A DNA stretch of 64,000 bases. Source: Leucocoprinus leucothites (Eukaryota; Basidiomycota; Agaricomycetes; Agaricales; Agaricaceae). Both the position numbers and the translations under genes were made by a program. Of the stretch, positions 35,830 through 46,935 are shown piece by piece. The DNA lies in assembly GCA_013368445.1 (NCBI GenBank), contig JAACJO010000029.1, forward strand, positions 124,001 to 188,000. Direction: 5' to 3'. Positions within the stretch are counted from its first letter, which is position 1. The number at the start of each line of letters is the position of its first letter. A model generated the notes under the pieces. It was not told the origin of the DNA, searched no databases, and saw only the letters and a program-made list of their open reading frames with translations.

Positions 35830-37845
35830 ATATTTTGATGTTCTATACTATCCAAAAAGGTCATCTCAAAGCTACTAGATACTGTATAAGACTATTGAAA
35901 TACCTGCCTCGCAACTAGTACAGCTGTAGTGAGGAAGTGAAAACTGTAGCTACAGTGCTATTGATGTCTCGAGAATTAGTGACTATGGAATGGTTTCACT
36001 ATTTGGCAGTTGCAATAGTGAACATATCCTATGATCAACTATGATCTCAACTCCTTGTGTTCAATATAAAGGAGTAGTAACCAAGCTGTGAGGTCCTTGC
36101 AAACAGAGTTTTAACCTTCGCTACCATCATTAGCAGGATAGCTATTGAAGAGCATAACTACATTAATAAGCCTACAATAGACTCTTGAAGAGACCACAAG
36201 CCTTGCTGATATAATAGTGATCAACTCTTCCAAGGATTACTCTGTCAATATCTGTCAGCACAACATAGCAATTGCTCTGGAACATTGTTGATACTGTTAC
36301 CAGACCCTATAAGCCTATAGAGTGTGTGATAATAAGTCATGGCAATACAGTGGCAGTCTATCAGGATAATGCCCAACTAAAGAAACACTGTTATGTATAT
36401 TGATTATATCTAGCATTTGTTTCCTATACAATACAAAGTCGATATTAACTTTACTTAATTAATATCACAATTATGTTTTCCACTTATTTGTTTTTGTATT
36501 TTCCTGTTTTATTTTGACTCATTTACTTTGTCTCATTATGACTTGTTATGACTTGTTTGGTTTTGTTTACCTTTTGATGACATGTGATTATTAAATATAG
36601 CTGTACTATATTTGGAATATCTTGTGATTTAGTCAGATGATCAAAGAAGAACTTCTAAAGCTTCTTTGATAGATTGTGTCTTATATAGCTTAATTAGTGT
36701 AAGGAAGCTGTATGCTTCTCTTCTTTCATTAGAAGCCCTTGACCCTAGTTAATAATAGATACAGACTTGTATCATATATAAGCCATTGACATCTACCAAG
36801 GAGAAACATCATTTCTACTTGGTTAGGTGGAGACTCAATACAAGCCTTTGTCTACACAAAGTTGAATTGAACTTAAGCTCTAAGATCTCAATTACTAAAG
36901 TCTTTACTCTTATAATTGCTATATTATAACTCTGACTTTGTAAACAACTTTGTCACTTACTAAGAAGGAGTCCCCTTTGATAAGATCAAGTTGATACTTA
37001 TCATGCTAGCTTAGGACTGGGCCGGTGTTACTATAACAAATATCATAGCGATGACTTCATTATAATCATACTAGGTACAAGATCCCTATCTAGAGCATGT
37101 AAACAGACAATATTTCCTCTATTTTTCCTATTGGACAATGTATTCAGGTTAGATGTTTGTATTTACCAAGTTGGATTCCTTTTCTAGACATTCCTAACAA
37201 TATAAAAAGGCCTTACGAGTGTAGGGTACAGCAAGGGAACCCAACCTGCTGTAGCTACACTTAGAAGGTTGTGTAAAGTGATAATCTAATGTTCTTGAAT
37301 GTAATTAAGTGGTCTTCTCTTCAGTCTTTGCCCAGTAGCAAGTCAAAAGCAATATAATCAAGCTTATTCTACAAGATTCCTATATGTTGGGAGTGAAGTT
37401 TGATTGCAAAGATCACTATTGAGTATATCAACTACATATCAACAGTCACAGAACCTGTTGAGTATGATTCTGGTGCATTCTATAGAGCTGTCAGATACAG
37501 GTGTTGAGTAGCAAGCTCATACATCGCAATATCAAAGCATTTCATTCTTAAGGACCTATAGAAGGTGGATTGCAATGCCATTGGATCAACTAGTTATTCT
37601 TGAGCAGCATTGTCTTGTCAATAGCTACAAAACTTTCTCCATATTAACTCTATTCTCTTCTTATCTCAACCCCAATCTCTTAATACCCCTTGTGTTATTT
37701 CATTGGTTCTTCTATTGAGGACGTTCTCCTCTTGTGTAATACTCCCCATGAACTTGTGAAGCATGTAGCAACATATTTTAGTGGTTGTGTGTGGTGTTAT
37801 ATATAAATTTCACTTTAGTCCACTATCTATGTTTCTGCCTCTTCA
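35830..37845 (+). repeat. LTR-J block related to LTR-C, holding LTR-G copy 3
   Basis: The right end TTTCTGCCTCTTCA (37832-37845) equals the end of LTR-C. A promoter-like AATATAAAAAGGCC at about 37200 with CAGCAAGGGAACCCAACCTG downstream parallels LTR-C's AATATAAAAC..CAAGGAATCTCACCTG. The left boundary is not resolved. No coding region was seen. Confidence 0.5.
36389..37038 (+). repeat. Solo LTR-G copy 3
   Basis: TGTTATGTATATTGATTATA..TTACTATAACA, 650 bp. Flanks AACAC (36384-36388) and AATAT (37039-37043) could be one TSD with two transitions. Intermediate CpG content: it keeps a few CpGs lost in copy 2. Confidence 0.75.
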
Positions 37846-39669
37846 GCACCAGATTTGGAATGCTTCAAAAATTGCAAGCAGTTCCTTGTCATGGGTGTTG
37901 TAGTTAAGCTTGGATGTGGAAAATATATGGGAATGGAAAGTGATAGGGTGAATATCTCCATCAGGAGCAATGATAGAGAGCATAGCTGCCAGGGCATAGT
38001 CTGAGGCATCAGTTTCCACAATAATTTGTGTATTGGGAATCCAATGGGTAAGAACTAGTGCACATGTAAAGGCCTCCTTGAGGGAGTTAAAGGCCTTATG
38101 AGCTTTTTCATTGAAGTCCCACTGTATGTGTTTTCATGTGAGGCAAGTTAGTGGTACAACAATATTGGAATAACCATAAATGAAATGACAATAGAAGTTC
38201 ATGAAACCAAGGAAGGATTGTATGTCCTTGACCTTCTTTGGTTCAGGCCAGTCCTGGATAGTTTTCACCTTTCCTTCTGACATTTTCAGACCATCTAGAG
38301 AAAGAATGTAGCCAAGGTATTCAACTATGTCAGTATGGAACTCGCATTTATCAGCATAAGCATAAAAGCTGTTTTGGCACAACCTTTTAAGGACTTCATG
38401 AATGTGTTTGCGATGCGAATGAATGTCCTCTGAATATATGAGAATATCATCAAGATAAACAGTTATGCATGTATCAAGAAGATCCTTGAAAATGTCATTC
38501 ATGAATTGCTGGAAGGTAGCAGGAGCATTGGTGAGACCAAAAGGCATCACAAGCCACTCAAATGAACTATAGTGAGTGCAGAATGCAGTTTTCCACTCAT
38601 CACCTTCAGCAATACAAACCAAATGATAAGCATGTCAGAGATCAATCTTGGTATAGATACCAGCCTTTTGCAGAGAGTCCAGCAAGTCAGAAATGAGTGG
38701 TAATGGGTAGTGATCTTTCCTAGTGATCCAGTTAAGACCATGGAAATCAACACAGAGTTGAAGAGAGCCATCTTTCTTTTTGATGAAGAGAACAGGAGCA
38801 CCATGAGGAGAATTAGAAGGTTGAATAAAGCCAATGGAAAAATTTTCATCAATGAATTCCCAGAGTGTAGCAAGCTCAACCTGTGAAAGTGAATAAATCA
38901 TTCCAACAGGACAAGAAGCACCTTCCTTGAGATTGATGTGCAAGTCATAAGGTTGGTGAGGTGGAAGAGTGTCAGCATGGGATTTGCTGAAAACATCCAT
39001 GAATTTGTGATATTCTGAAGGAATGTTAGAAAGGTTGATAGGATCCTGTGAAGAAGAAGAAGCAGCTCCAGCCACAGATGAGTGCTGGAGATCCAGACCA
39101 AAATGCATAGAGCTAGGTTGACAACAGACACACACAAATACAGCCATGCCAATCAGTCAAACATCAGGTTGAGAAGAAGAAGAATTAGGAACTGGTGAGA
39201 TTGTATCAGAAGCCAGTGATTCAGCAGAGATAGGCATGCAAACAGAAGGAGTAGCAAGATCTGATTGCAGAGTAGATCAGAAAGTGATTTGGCCTGAAAC
39301 CCAATCAATCAACAGATTGTAGTGGGCAAGCCAATTATGTCCAAGAACCACAGAGCAAGACAGATCAAGCTGAGTGACATAGAAGTCCAGATTTATACAT
39401 TCACCAGTTGGAAATGAGATAGGGATTTTTGCAGTCTCTGAAATGAATGAATTAGATGAACCATCAAACAATCACAACTCTATGGGAGGAATTGGAATAG
39501 TGGGTACATGATATTTACCAATAAGCAAATTGTTTATGAAGCAATGAGTAGAACCACTATCAATGAGTGCAGTAAGTGAAATAGAGAGTGAAGAAGATTT
39601 GTCCAAAAGCAAAGAAGAAGTGAAATATGAAGAGAGTTCGGATTGGAAAGAGTAGATGTATTGAGTCAA
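37846..39669 (-). pseudogene. gypsy-D protease, RT and partial RNase H
   Basis: Reverse strand. Protease LTALIDSGSTHCFINNLLIG (39600-39520) with an intact DSG, then [76 protein letters not shown] and [13 protein letters not shown] with an intact YxDD (about 38470). RNase H begins (LTHWIPNTQIIVETDASDYA) and ends abruptly at 37846 where LTR-J starts. Few stops interrupt it, so it is less decayed than gypsy-A. Integrase and 3' LTR are absent. Confidence 0.8.
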
Positions 39670-39759
39670 ATACTTTCTGAAGCACAGGAGAGTTCAACAT
39701 GATCCTCAGCCTATGCAGAGTTCTGAGGATTGCTTGCTATTTTTTCAAACTCTCAGATT

Positions 39760-41340
39760 GAGAGCTCAAAGGTTGTGAAGCATCCTTGGAGTCTGCATCA
39801 GCCTTGGCTTTTCACCCTTTAGGCTTGTTTGCATTAGAAGAAGAAAAAGTAGAATTGGAATTATTATTAGTATTACTGGACTTGTTCTTGTGAGGACAGT
39901 TGTGGATCATGTGGTTTCCACCACAGTATAAGCATTGCCCATTTGCAATGCGATGCTGACACTCTTGAGCAGTCAGCTTACTGTCCTTGTTGAGTTTTCT
40001 GGTGAGAGGATTGGATGGTTGTGATGAGGAAGAAGGATTCAACGATTTCTGGAATGGTTTAGGATTGTTGGAAGGGGAATTGGGAGGTGTGTTGGACTGC
40101 TGCAATGAATTCTGCTGGTGATTGTTGTTGTTGTTCTTCCCCTTGTTTTTGTTCTGCTGGTTCTGCTGGTCCTGCATATCAGGACATGTTGAAGACTGAC
40201 CTGGATTTTTACCAGTACACTTCTTTTCATGGATGCAGGACCAGTAGTTGTTGTCAATTTGCATAGCAAGACATCGCATAGCAGCAAGGGGAGAGGGTTT
40301 GCCAGTAGGAGAGCTGGAAACGATATCGAAAATGTGATCTGGAAGGCCTCAATAGTAGTGGTAAAGTAGGACATTGTCAGGCCATCCCAAGATACTAGCA
40401 AGTCACGAGAACTCAACATTATACTTGGTTATAGTCCAGTTATGACCTATGCAAAGGTGCTCCAACTCCTCTGCTGCTTCTGCCTTGTAATCAAGAGCCC
40501 CAAAATTCTCATGCAACTTGTCCACAAATAATTGGAAATCCTGAAACCAGGAAATGATGTCCCAATCGTACTCCACTTGAAGAGCTGTTTGAAAGTGCTG
40601 CTGAGTGGGTCCCTTGAGAAAGGTCATCGCAAAGCTAACCTTCACACATTCTGTAGTGAATTGTGACAGATTAGTATTGAAATATAAACAGCATTGAAAG
40701 AGAAACTTGTCTAGTTTCTGAGGCTTGGAGCCATCAAATGTGTTGGGCTCTTTAGCCTGAATGCATTCTGTTTTAACAACAGGCTGGGGAGTGTGGTTGC
40801 AGTTTTTGAGGTTAGTTGCAAAACGATCCATAATATTCAGGAATTATTCTTCAGGGTCTGGGTTTTGACAATGGCAGCAATGAGGAGGCTTGTCAGGCTC
40901 ATCCTCTGGGTCACCTTCATCATCAGGATCATCATCAGGAGGACCTCCATTGCCATCTCCACCTCCTGCATCAGCACTATCATTATCCAAATGTTCATTA
41001 TCCTGACCCAAATCTTCAGATTTGAAAATTTGGATATTGCCCTCTAGTTCTTGTGCATTATTCTCCTCTTCTTCCTCCTGGTCTTTATTGTGGTCAACAC
41101 TGACCTGGTCATGCTCAGGCTGGGGTTCATCCTCTTCAGACTTATGAATAGTCCTATGTGAAGCTTCATGCCCATTTTGAGGTAGACCTGAAAACCAAGA
41201 AGTAGAAGGAGCACCACCCCTACCACAGGTAGAAGGTGTGCATCAAGAGGGAAGTGGATGATTCTGGACAGAAATACCACAAGTATGAGCAGTGTGGTGA
41301 GTAAGAGTTGTAGACATATTAAGAGAATAATACTAAAAGT
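39760..41340 (-). pseudogene. gypsy-D gag with zinc knuckle
   Basis: Reverse frames 41280-41044, 40831-40403 and 40279-39812 form a split gag. The middle frame resembles a capsid (NTFDGSKPQKLDKFLFQC, FVDKLHENFGALDYK). The last is Asn/Gln-rich and carries a zinc-knuckle-like CLYCGGNHMIHNCPHKNK near 39930. An acidic/Glu-Asp-rich leader lies at 41100-40860. It is followed in the same orientation by the protease. Confidence 0.7.
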
Positions 41341-41357
41341 TGGGATTCTGAATATAC

Positions 41358-41901
41358 TGTCAAGATTTGCGAATTACCAGCGCTTACTAAGCGCGTGAAA
41401 ATTACAGAAAGATCAGTCATTGGCTTCAGTGTATGTGCTGCACCCTTCTGATATCAGGTCAACTGATTTTGTCTATGAGGAAGATGACAGGCAGTGTGGA
41501 TTGGAATTCAACACTGAAGGAATAATTGGACAGAGAGTAAGAGTGGAATCTTAGTCAATATTCAGAATGGGTAATACATGAGCTAGTAGTGACATATTTA
41601 AGATAACACGAAACCAGACAAATAACATGTAAATATCATGAAACTCACAATGCAACAGTAAATGAATAAATAGATAAATGAAAGGAAAATAGACAATGAC
41701 AGATGCAACACAACAGAGAACAACAAACAGAAAGGGAATAGTGGAAATGAATATGAGCACAAATGAAAAAGAATAGAATAATGAGCAGAAACAGGCTGCA
41801 AAATATTTATAGAAATAGTAGATAATGAAAATCATGGTAATTAGAAGTTGAAAGAATAGTAGGAGATTGAATCAGAGAGGTCACAATCACAGATTGTGAC
41901 A
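41358..41901 (-). repeat. LTR-D, 5' LTR of gypsy-D (544 bp)
   Basis: TGTCAAGATTTGCGAA..AGATTGTGACA on the top strand, matching the nested solo copy at 17927-18471. On the reverse strand the LTR is followed by the gypsy-D leader and gag, the expected position of a 5' LTR. It keeps some CpGs. Confidence 0.8.
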
Positions 41902-43078
41902 ACTGTACATGTAGCCAAGAATATTGCATTTAGTGTGTTTGTTGATCATAAAGATAGCAATATGTTGTTGTTACTCTCAATTGAAGTCAGATTGCTTGTT
42001 GGTGTGACTGAGTGACTTTAAACATGATTATATGAAAAACTAAAAAATCAATGCTATCAACAATGCAAGCAGAATGTCACTGGATTACTGTGGTGTTCAC
42101 ATTGCAGTAATACATCAATACAGGATACAGATATTATATAGTTGAGCTGCCACCAAGTGAGATGTCAGCAACACTAATGATGCATGCTTTTGGGTATTGG
42201 TGCACTTGAAGTACAGATTTGGTCAGTAAAAGGGGGTCAGCACTATAACTGTGACAATTAGCACAAGTCAAGCTTGATTTGTGCCCAACTATAATTCAAC
42301 CATTTGATAAAACTTCACAGCCATTCATATTGGGATGGCAACTCAGATAATAAACCTGTATTCCACCAAATATAGTTGCCCTGGTTTTGAATATGCATGA
42401 CTTTGGATTTGCAGTGCTTCAAATTGACTGCATTTGGTGCAGTTTCCCAGTCATTTTGTAACTGTATTTTGTAGAGACAAGCTCCAAGAGACTTGGATTG
42501 GATATTACCACCATCTGAGAAGTGAAATACTGTCAAGCTCAAGACCATCTGGTCTCAAAGCTAGAGTCCTGAACATATCATTAGTGTGCAGCTGAAATCT
42601 ATCCCTTGAGGCCACTGAACAGACCCTAACAACCCAAACTGCAAGTAATGGCATTGACAAAGTATATCAGGTATGTCAGGTATGTGTTTTTTAGATATCC
42701 TTAAGGTGTTCTAGAAATTTGGTATCTAACTACAAACCAGTGTACAATTGACAGATCATAAACTGAGTGGATCTAGACTAAAGAATGGCTATTTTTGCCA
42801 CAAGGAGATTGGAAACCACATGATATTAGGAAAAAGCACACTATAAAGAAGAGCATGGTAGTATTATGTGGTAGAAATGCAAATATGCCTTGCATAACTG
42901 ATGGAACTCAGTTCTTGTCATGTGAGTTGATCACCTCAATATACACAGTCCTCCTTGGGCTGATGGGGGCTTGCACTGCCCCTGGCACTACACTCTGGTA
43001 TATCAGCATGTCACTACCCATACTAACAGGAACTGCATAACCTTCTGCTGATCTTTCCAATCTATCTGGGCTCAGTGT
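41902..43078. other. No recognisable gene
   Basis: AT-rich, CpG-poor sequence with short frames only (for example 42315-42548 reverse and 42795-43040 forward). None shows a motif I can name. Probably older repeat DNA. Confidence 0.35.
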
Positions 43079-44443
43079 TGTTATGGCCCAAATGGCACTA
43101 GCCATGAAATTGTTAATTTCGATGATATAGTCAATATATTGGGTGACTGTATAGACATTAAGAAACCCTACTGTAAGATCCTAGTGTAACACACACACTT
43201 ATGAAAGCACAGCACATTCATGAAATGACCATTAATGATCAAGAGTAACAAGAGGCTACAGGATGATGTCAAGACTTAGTGAACACAGTCAGGATGTGTA
43301 CCCTATGACCCTTTGTGATCTTAGCCTGTAACCTGGGTATTGATCTGGTCAAAGTCTTTCTCGAAAGAACAATGACAGACTAACTAATTGGAGATCAAAG
43401 GTTTAGCCTTCTGATCTGGACAGGCACTAGTGCACATTCATGGAAGTCCTATCATTCCAACATTGCTACAGCAGAAGTATACCCTTTCACAAAAGACAGA
43501 GAAATTCTATGTGGGCACTGAATAACCCACTTGACTATGGAACCAGATTAGTGGACATGTCAGCACTTGACTACTGACCAGTAGACATTGTTACAGTCAG
43601 GAACAAGCTTTTGTGGAATAAGACAACAATCAGCAATGATAAGAATCTCATGATATCAGATGAGCAGGGGAAAGCACACCTTCATGAAAGGATGCATCAG
43701 CACTTAAACCCCAAGGAAAACCCAGAGATACTCCTATTGGACAACCTTTCAATAAATCTCCTTTTATTATCAACAATGTGTATGCATCATCCATGTAATT
43801 ACTCCTTTAGTGCTTTCACAAAACCAATATAAAACTTTCTCAAGTGTATAGTCTAGCAAGGAATCTCACCTGCTAAGGCTATGCTTAGAGACTGTCCCAC
43901 ACAACATATCTGAGTGAGTAGTAAAGAGTGTATTGAGTGTCCTTCAGTCTTAGACCATTAAAGAATTGGAAAACACCTTTTGAGAAAGAACATCACTGTG
44001 AGATTCATATAAGTTCAGAGTGTGAAGAAGTCTGGAAAAGACTTATAAGCTGTATATTGCATCTAGTATCCAGGAGTGGTACTAGTCAGTATCAGTTGTA
44101 TTGTGATAGTGCCAAGTGTTAGCAAAAGTGACGATTCACAAATACCGGTCTATTACACTTCTGCATTCTAAGAGACTTGTAGTTATGCAGCATCACATAA
44201 TAGGGATCGTCGAGTATCTTTCACGAACTGGTCATTCCATTACAAACTGGTCTACAGACAACTCCCATTATCTTTCATTATCAATCTTTTCACTTTCATG
44301 AAACATCCTTTTTTATTGATTAACCTCCCATGAACTTGCATTGAGTTTAGGAGTGTTGGTTGTTATTGTTATTAATGTTACCTATCATTCACTATCTGAC
44401 TACATTCCCTTTATTACCCTAACGATCTCATTTCTGCCTCTTC
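43079..44443 (+). repeat. Solo LTR-C (1,365 bp), uninterrupted copy
   Basis: TGTTATGGCCCAAATGGCA..CATTTCTGCCTCTTCA, TSD GTGT at 43075-43078 and 44444-44447. Promoter-like AATATAAAACTTTC near 43827. This copy defines the family used to parse 17008-18935 and 22801-23639. Confidence 0.85.
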
Positions 44444-44979
44444 AGTGTGCAATTGTCTCCAATGCAGCAGTTAGCATGCCTCCTGGGCTGATCTGACCCC
44501 AGTGTAGTCAAGAGTGAGAACAGCCCAGGTGTAGCAGCAGCTGAGGACCTGGATGGAATATTTTCATCCCCATGTAGCTTTTGCAGCTCATTGGAAAAGC
44601 AAAGGCACTTGTTGTCTGAAAGATGAGCCCACTGGACAATAAACAAGGGACTCTTAACTTTCATGTCAATCTCAACCAACATAAAGGTCCTGATTTCTAT
44701 GAAACAGTGGAGTTGGACATCATACATGCTGAGTGCAATATTAGGGTACCCAGTCTGTGCACAGAATGTCTTGTTCTGAGAAAATCCTCGAAGGAGCAAG
44801 ATGGAGCCCTTGCCTATAAACCAATGAGGACTGTTGGCCCTGCGATAGGATAAGAGCACACTAACTGTTTCATAGATGATGATTGTAACTGAGGCCATTG
44901 CAGGAGCCATCTGCTGTGAGCAAGGAAAGCACAAGAACAATAAATAACTAAAGGCCATGGTGGCTACAAGGTGATTCAT
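44444..44979 (-). pseudogene. Unrecognised reverse ORF cut by LTR-C
   Basis: A reverse frame of 183 codons (44979-44428) crosses the LTR-C junction, so only its part above 44447 can be native. It begins with a hydrophobic stretch (MAFSYLLFLCFPC) that could be a signal or membrane segment and contains several Cys. I cannot name a family. The stretch 44980-45338 holds no further gene. Confidence 0.3.
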
Positions 44980-45340
44980 GGATGGGGAAATGCAGCATAT
45001 TCAAATTATGTATTTTCCTCCATTCAGGGCCCTTGTTCAATCCAAACCTCCAAGTTGCCATAAACACCTAAATACTTATGTTGTTACATATATGCATTTT
45101 CAGATCCCAGTTAGATGGGAGAACAAGACACTAACTATCTTTGGGATATACTGAAACACAAGTGTTATTTGATAATATTATGCTACTGAAAGTAGGTGGT
45201 CCTCTCATAATTATTGATGATCTTGTCATCAAAGAGATAAGCATGGTTCCGCTTTGTGGCACCATTTGTCTCTACAAATTGATTGGTTGCCTGGATTTAG
45301 AAGCAAATCAGCATTTTATGAGATACTGATCAGTCATATA

Positions 45341-46933
45341 CAGTGGCTCAAAAAACTGTCCCAATGTTTTCGCATTTTGGACATATTTGCTAATACCAGG
45401 GCAGATATATGGCCTAGCATCCTGAAAATATTCACACAGGTACCTTGACATATTGGGAGCATATATTCCCATGATCACATGACCTTGTCCATCAATGAAT
45501 TAGTAATGAATTATTAAAAATATCTACTCATTGGGACAGTTTTTTGACCCCCTGTCAGCCTCCCAGTATCTATCTTGTAATATGCCAGGGGAGCATCAGG
45601 GCAGGTGTGGGAGTAGTAAACAAGATCATGTGACCTTGGTTGACATGTTGAGATGGCTACAACTGTCTTTCTTCCTGCCACTACATCATGAAAGCTATCT
45701 CCTCTACCTAATACTCCCAAGTCACTTCTCTTCTCAAAGATGGCTATTCCTTGTGCCATATTGAACATAAAACTGGTCTAGGCAAGTCTACTATTGGGAG
45801 GATCAATAAAGAAGTTGATGGGGACAAGGAAAACAACAAGGGAGGACATCCTTCCAAGCTTTCTCCTCATGATAAAAAAGCAATAATTCACCAAATAACC
45901 TCTGGAAAGCTAGATAATGCTGTCCAGGCTACAAATTTCATTAACTCTACTCTGTCTGACCCTGTCATACCCCAAACTGTCAGAAATACCCTTCAGGATA
46001 ATGGATTTTGCTCTGTAACCAAGATCAAATGACCTCTACTCAAAAAGCAACATTGTGAGGAATGCCTTGACTCTGCACATGAACATAGGAATTGGACAGT
46101 GGAGGACTGGAAGAGGGTGTTGTGGACAGATGAAACAAAGATCAACAGGATTGAGTCAGATGGAAAGGTGTATACCTGGAAGGAGAGGGGGGAACCACCG
46201 TCAGATAGGACCACTCTCCCTACTGTCAAATATGGAGGAGGTGGTAACATGATGGTGTGGGGGTGTATGGGGTGGAATGGGGTAGGAAAGCTGATTGAGG
46301 TTCAAGGGAATATGGATGCAGTGAAATACTGCGAGATTTTGGACAATGGGGTGGTGGAAAGCTTTGAAAAGTTGGAGATGGAGGAGGAGGAGAGGATATT
46401 CCAGCAGGATAATGACCCAAAACACACCTCAAAACTGGGACAACAATGGTTTGTGGACAACAACATTCAAGTTCTATCATGCCCTGCACAATCCCCTGAC
46501 CTAAATCCCATTGAACACCTCTGGACCTACCTGAAGGACCAGCTGAAGGCATATGAAAGACCACCTAAGGGAGTATTTGAATTGTGGGAGAGGCTAGTAG
46601 AGGAGTGGAATAAGAATCCAGCAGAAAGGTGCCAAAGGCTGATAGAAACCATGCCCAGAAGGATTGAGGCAGTTGTCAGGGCAAGAGGAGGTCATACAAA
46701 GTATTGAGTAGGTAGATAACAGAGGGTCAAAAAACTGTCCCAATGAGTAGATATTTTCGATAATTCATTAATAATTCATTGATGGACAAGGTCATGTGAT
46801 CATGGGAATATATGCTCCCAATATGTCAAGGTACCTGTGTGAATATTTTCAGGATGCTAGGCCATATATCTGCCCTGGTATTAGCAAATATGTCCAAAAT
46901 GCGAAAACATTGGGACAGTTTTTTGAGCCACTG
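45341..46933 (+). mobile_element. Tc1/mariner transposon with about 207-bp inverted ends
   Basis: Flanked by TA at 45339-45340 and 46934-46935. The left end 45341-45547 (CAGTGGCTCAAAAAACTGTC..) and the right end 46725-46933 are near-perfect inverted repeats, unusually long for this group. Each repeat has its own inverted edges: AAAAAACTGTCCCAATG at the outer side and CATTGGGACAGTTTTTT at the inner side. Total 1,593 bp with one transposase gene. A lone copy of the end sits at 20107-20309. Confidence 0.9.
45688..46707 (+). pseudogene. Tc1/mariner DD34E transposase with two stop codons
   Basis: From ATG at 45688 the frame runs 339 codons, the usual Tc1 length, with stops only at 45709-45711 (TAA) and 46030-46032 (TGA). 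N-terminal helix-turn-helix: LLKDGYSLCHIEHKTGLGKS. Catalytic residues: D in WTDETKINR (46129), D in FQQDNDPKHTS and E in SPDLNPIEHLWTYL, with 34 residues between the last two. The TGA fits CGA-to-TGA decay at CpG. Otherwise the domain is complete, so the copy died recently or is propped up by the two point changes only. Confidence 0.85.
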
Positions 46934-46935
46934 TA

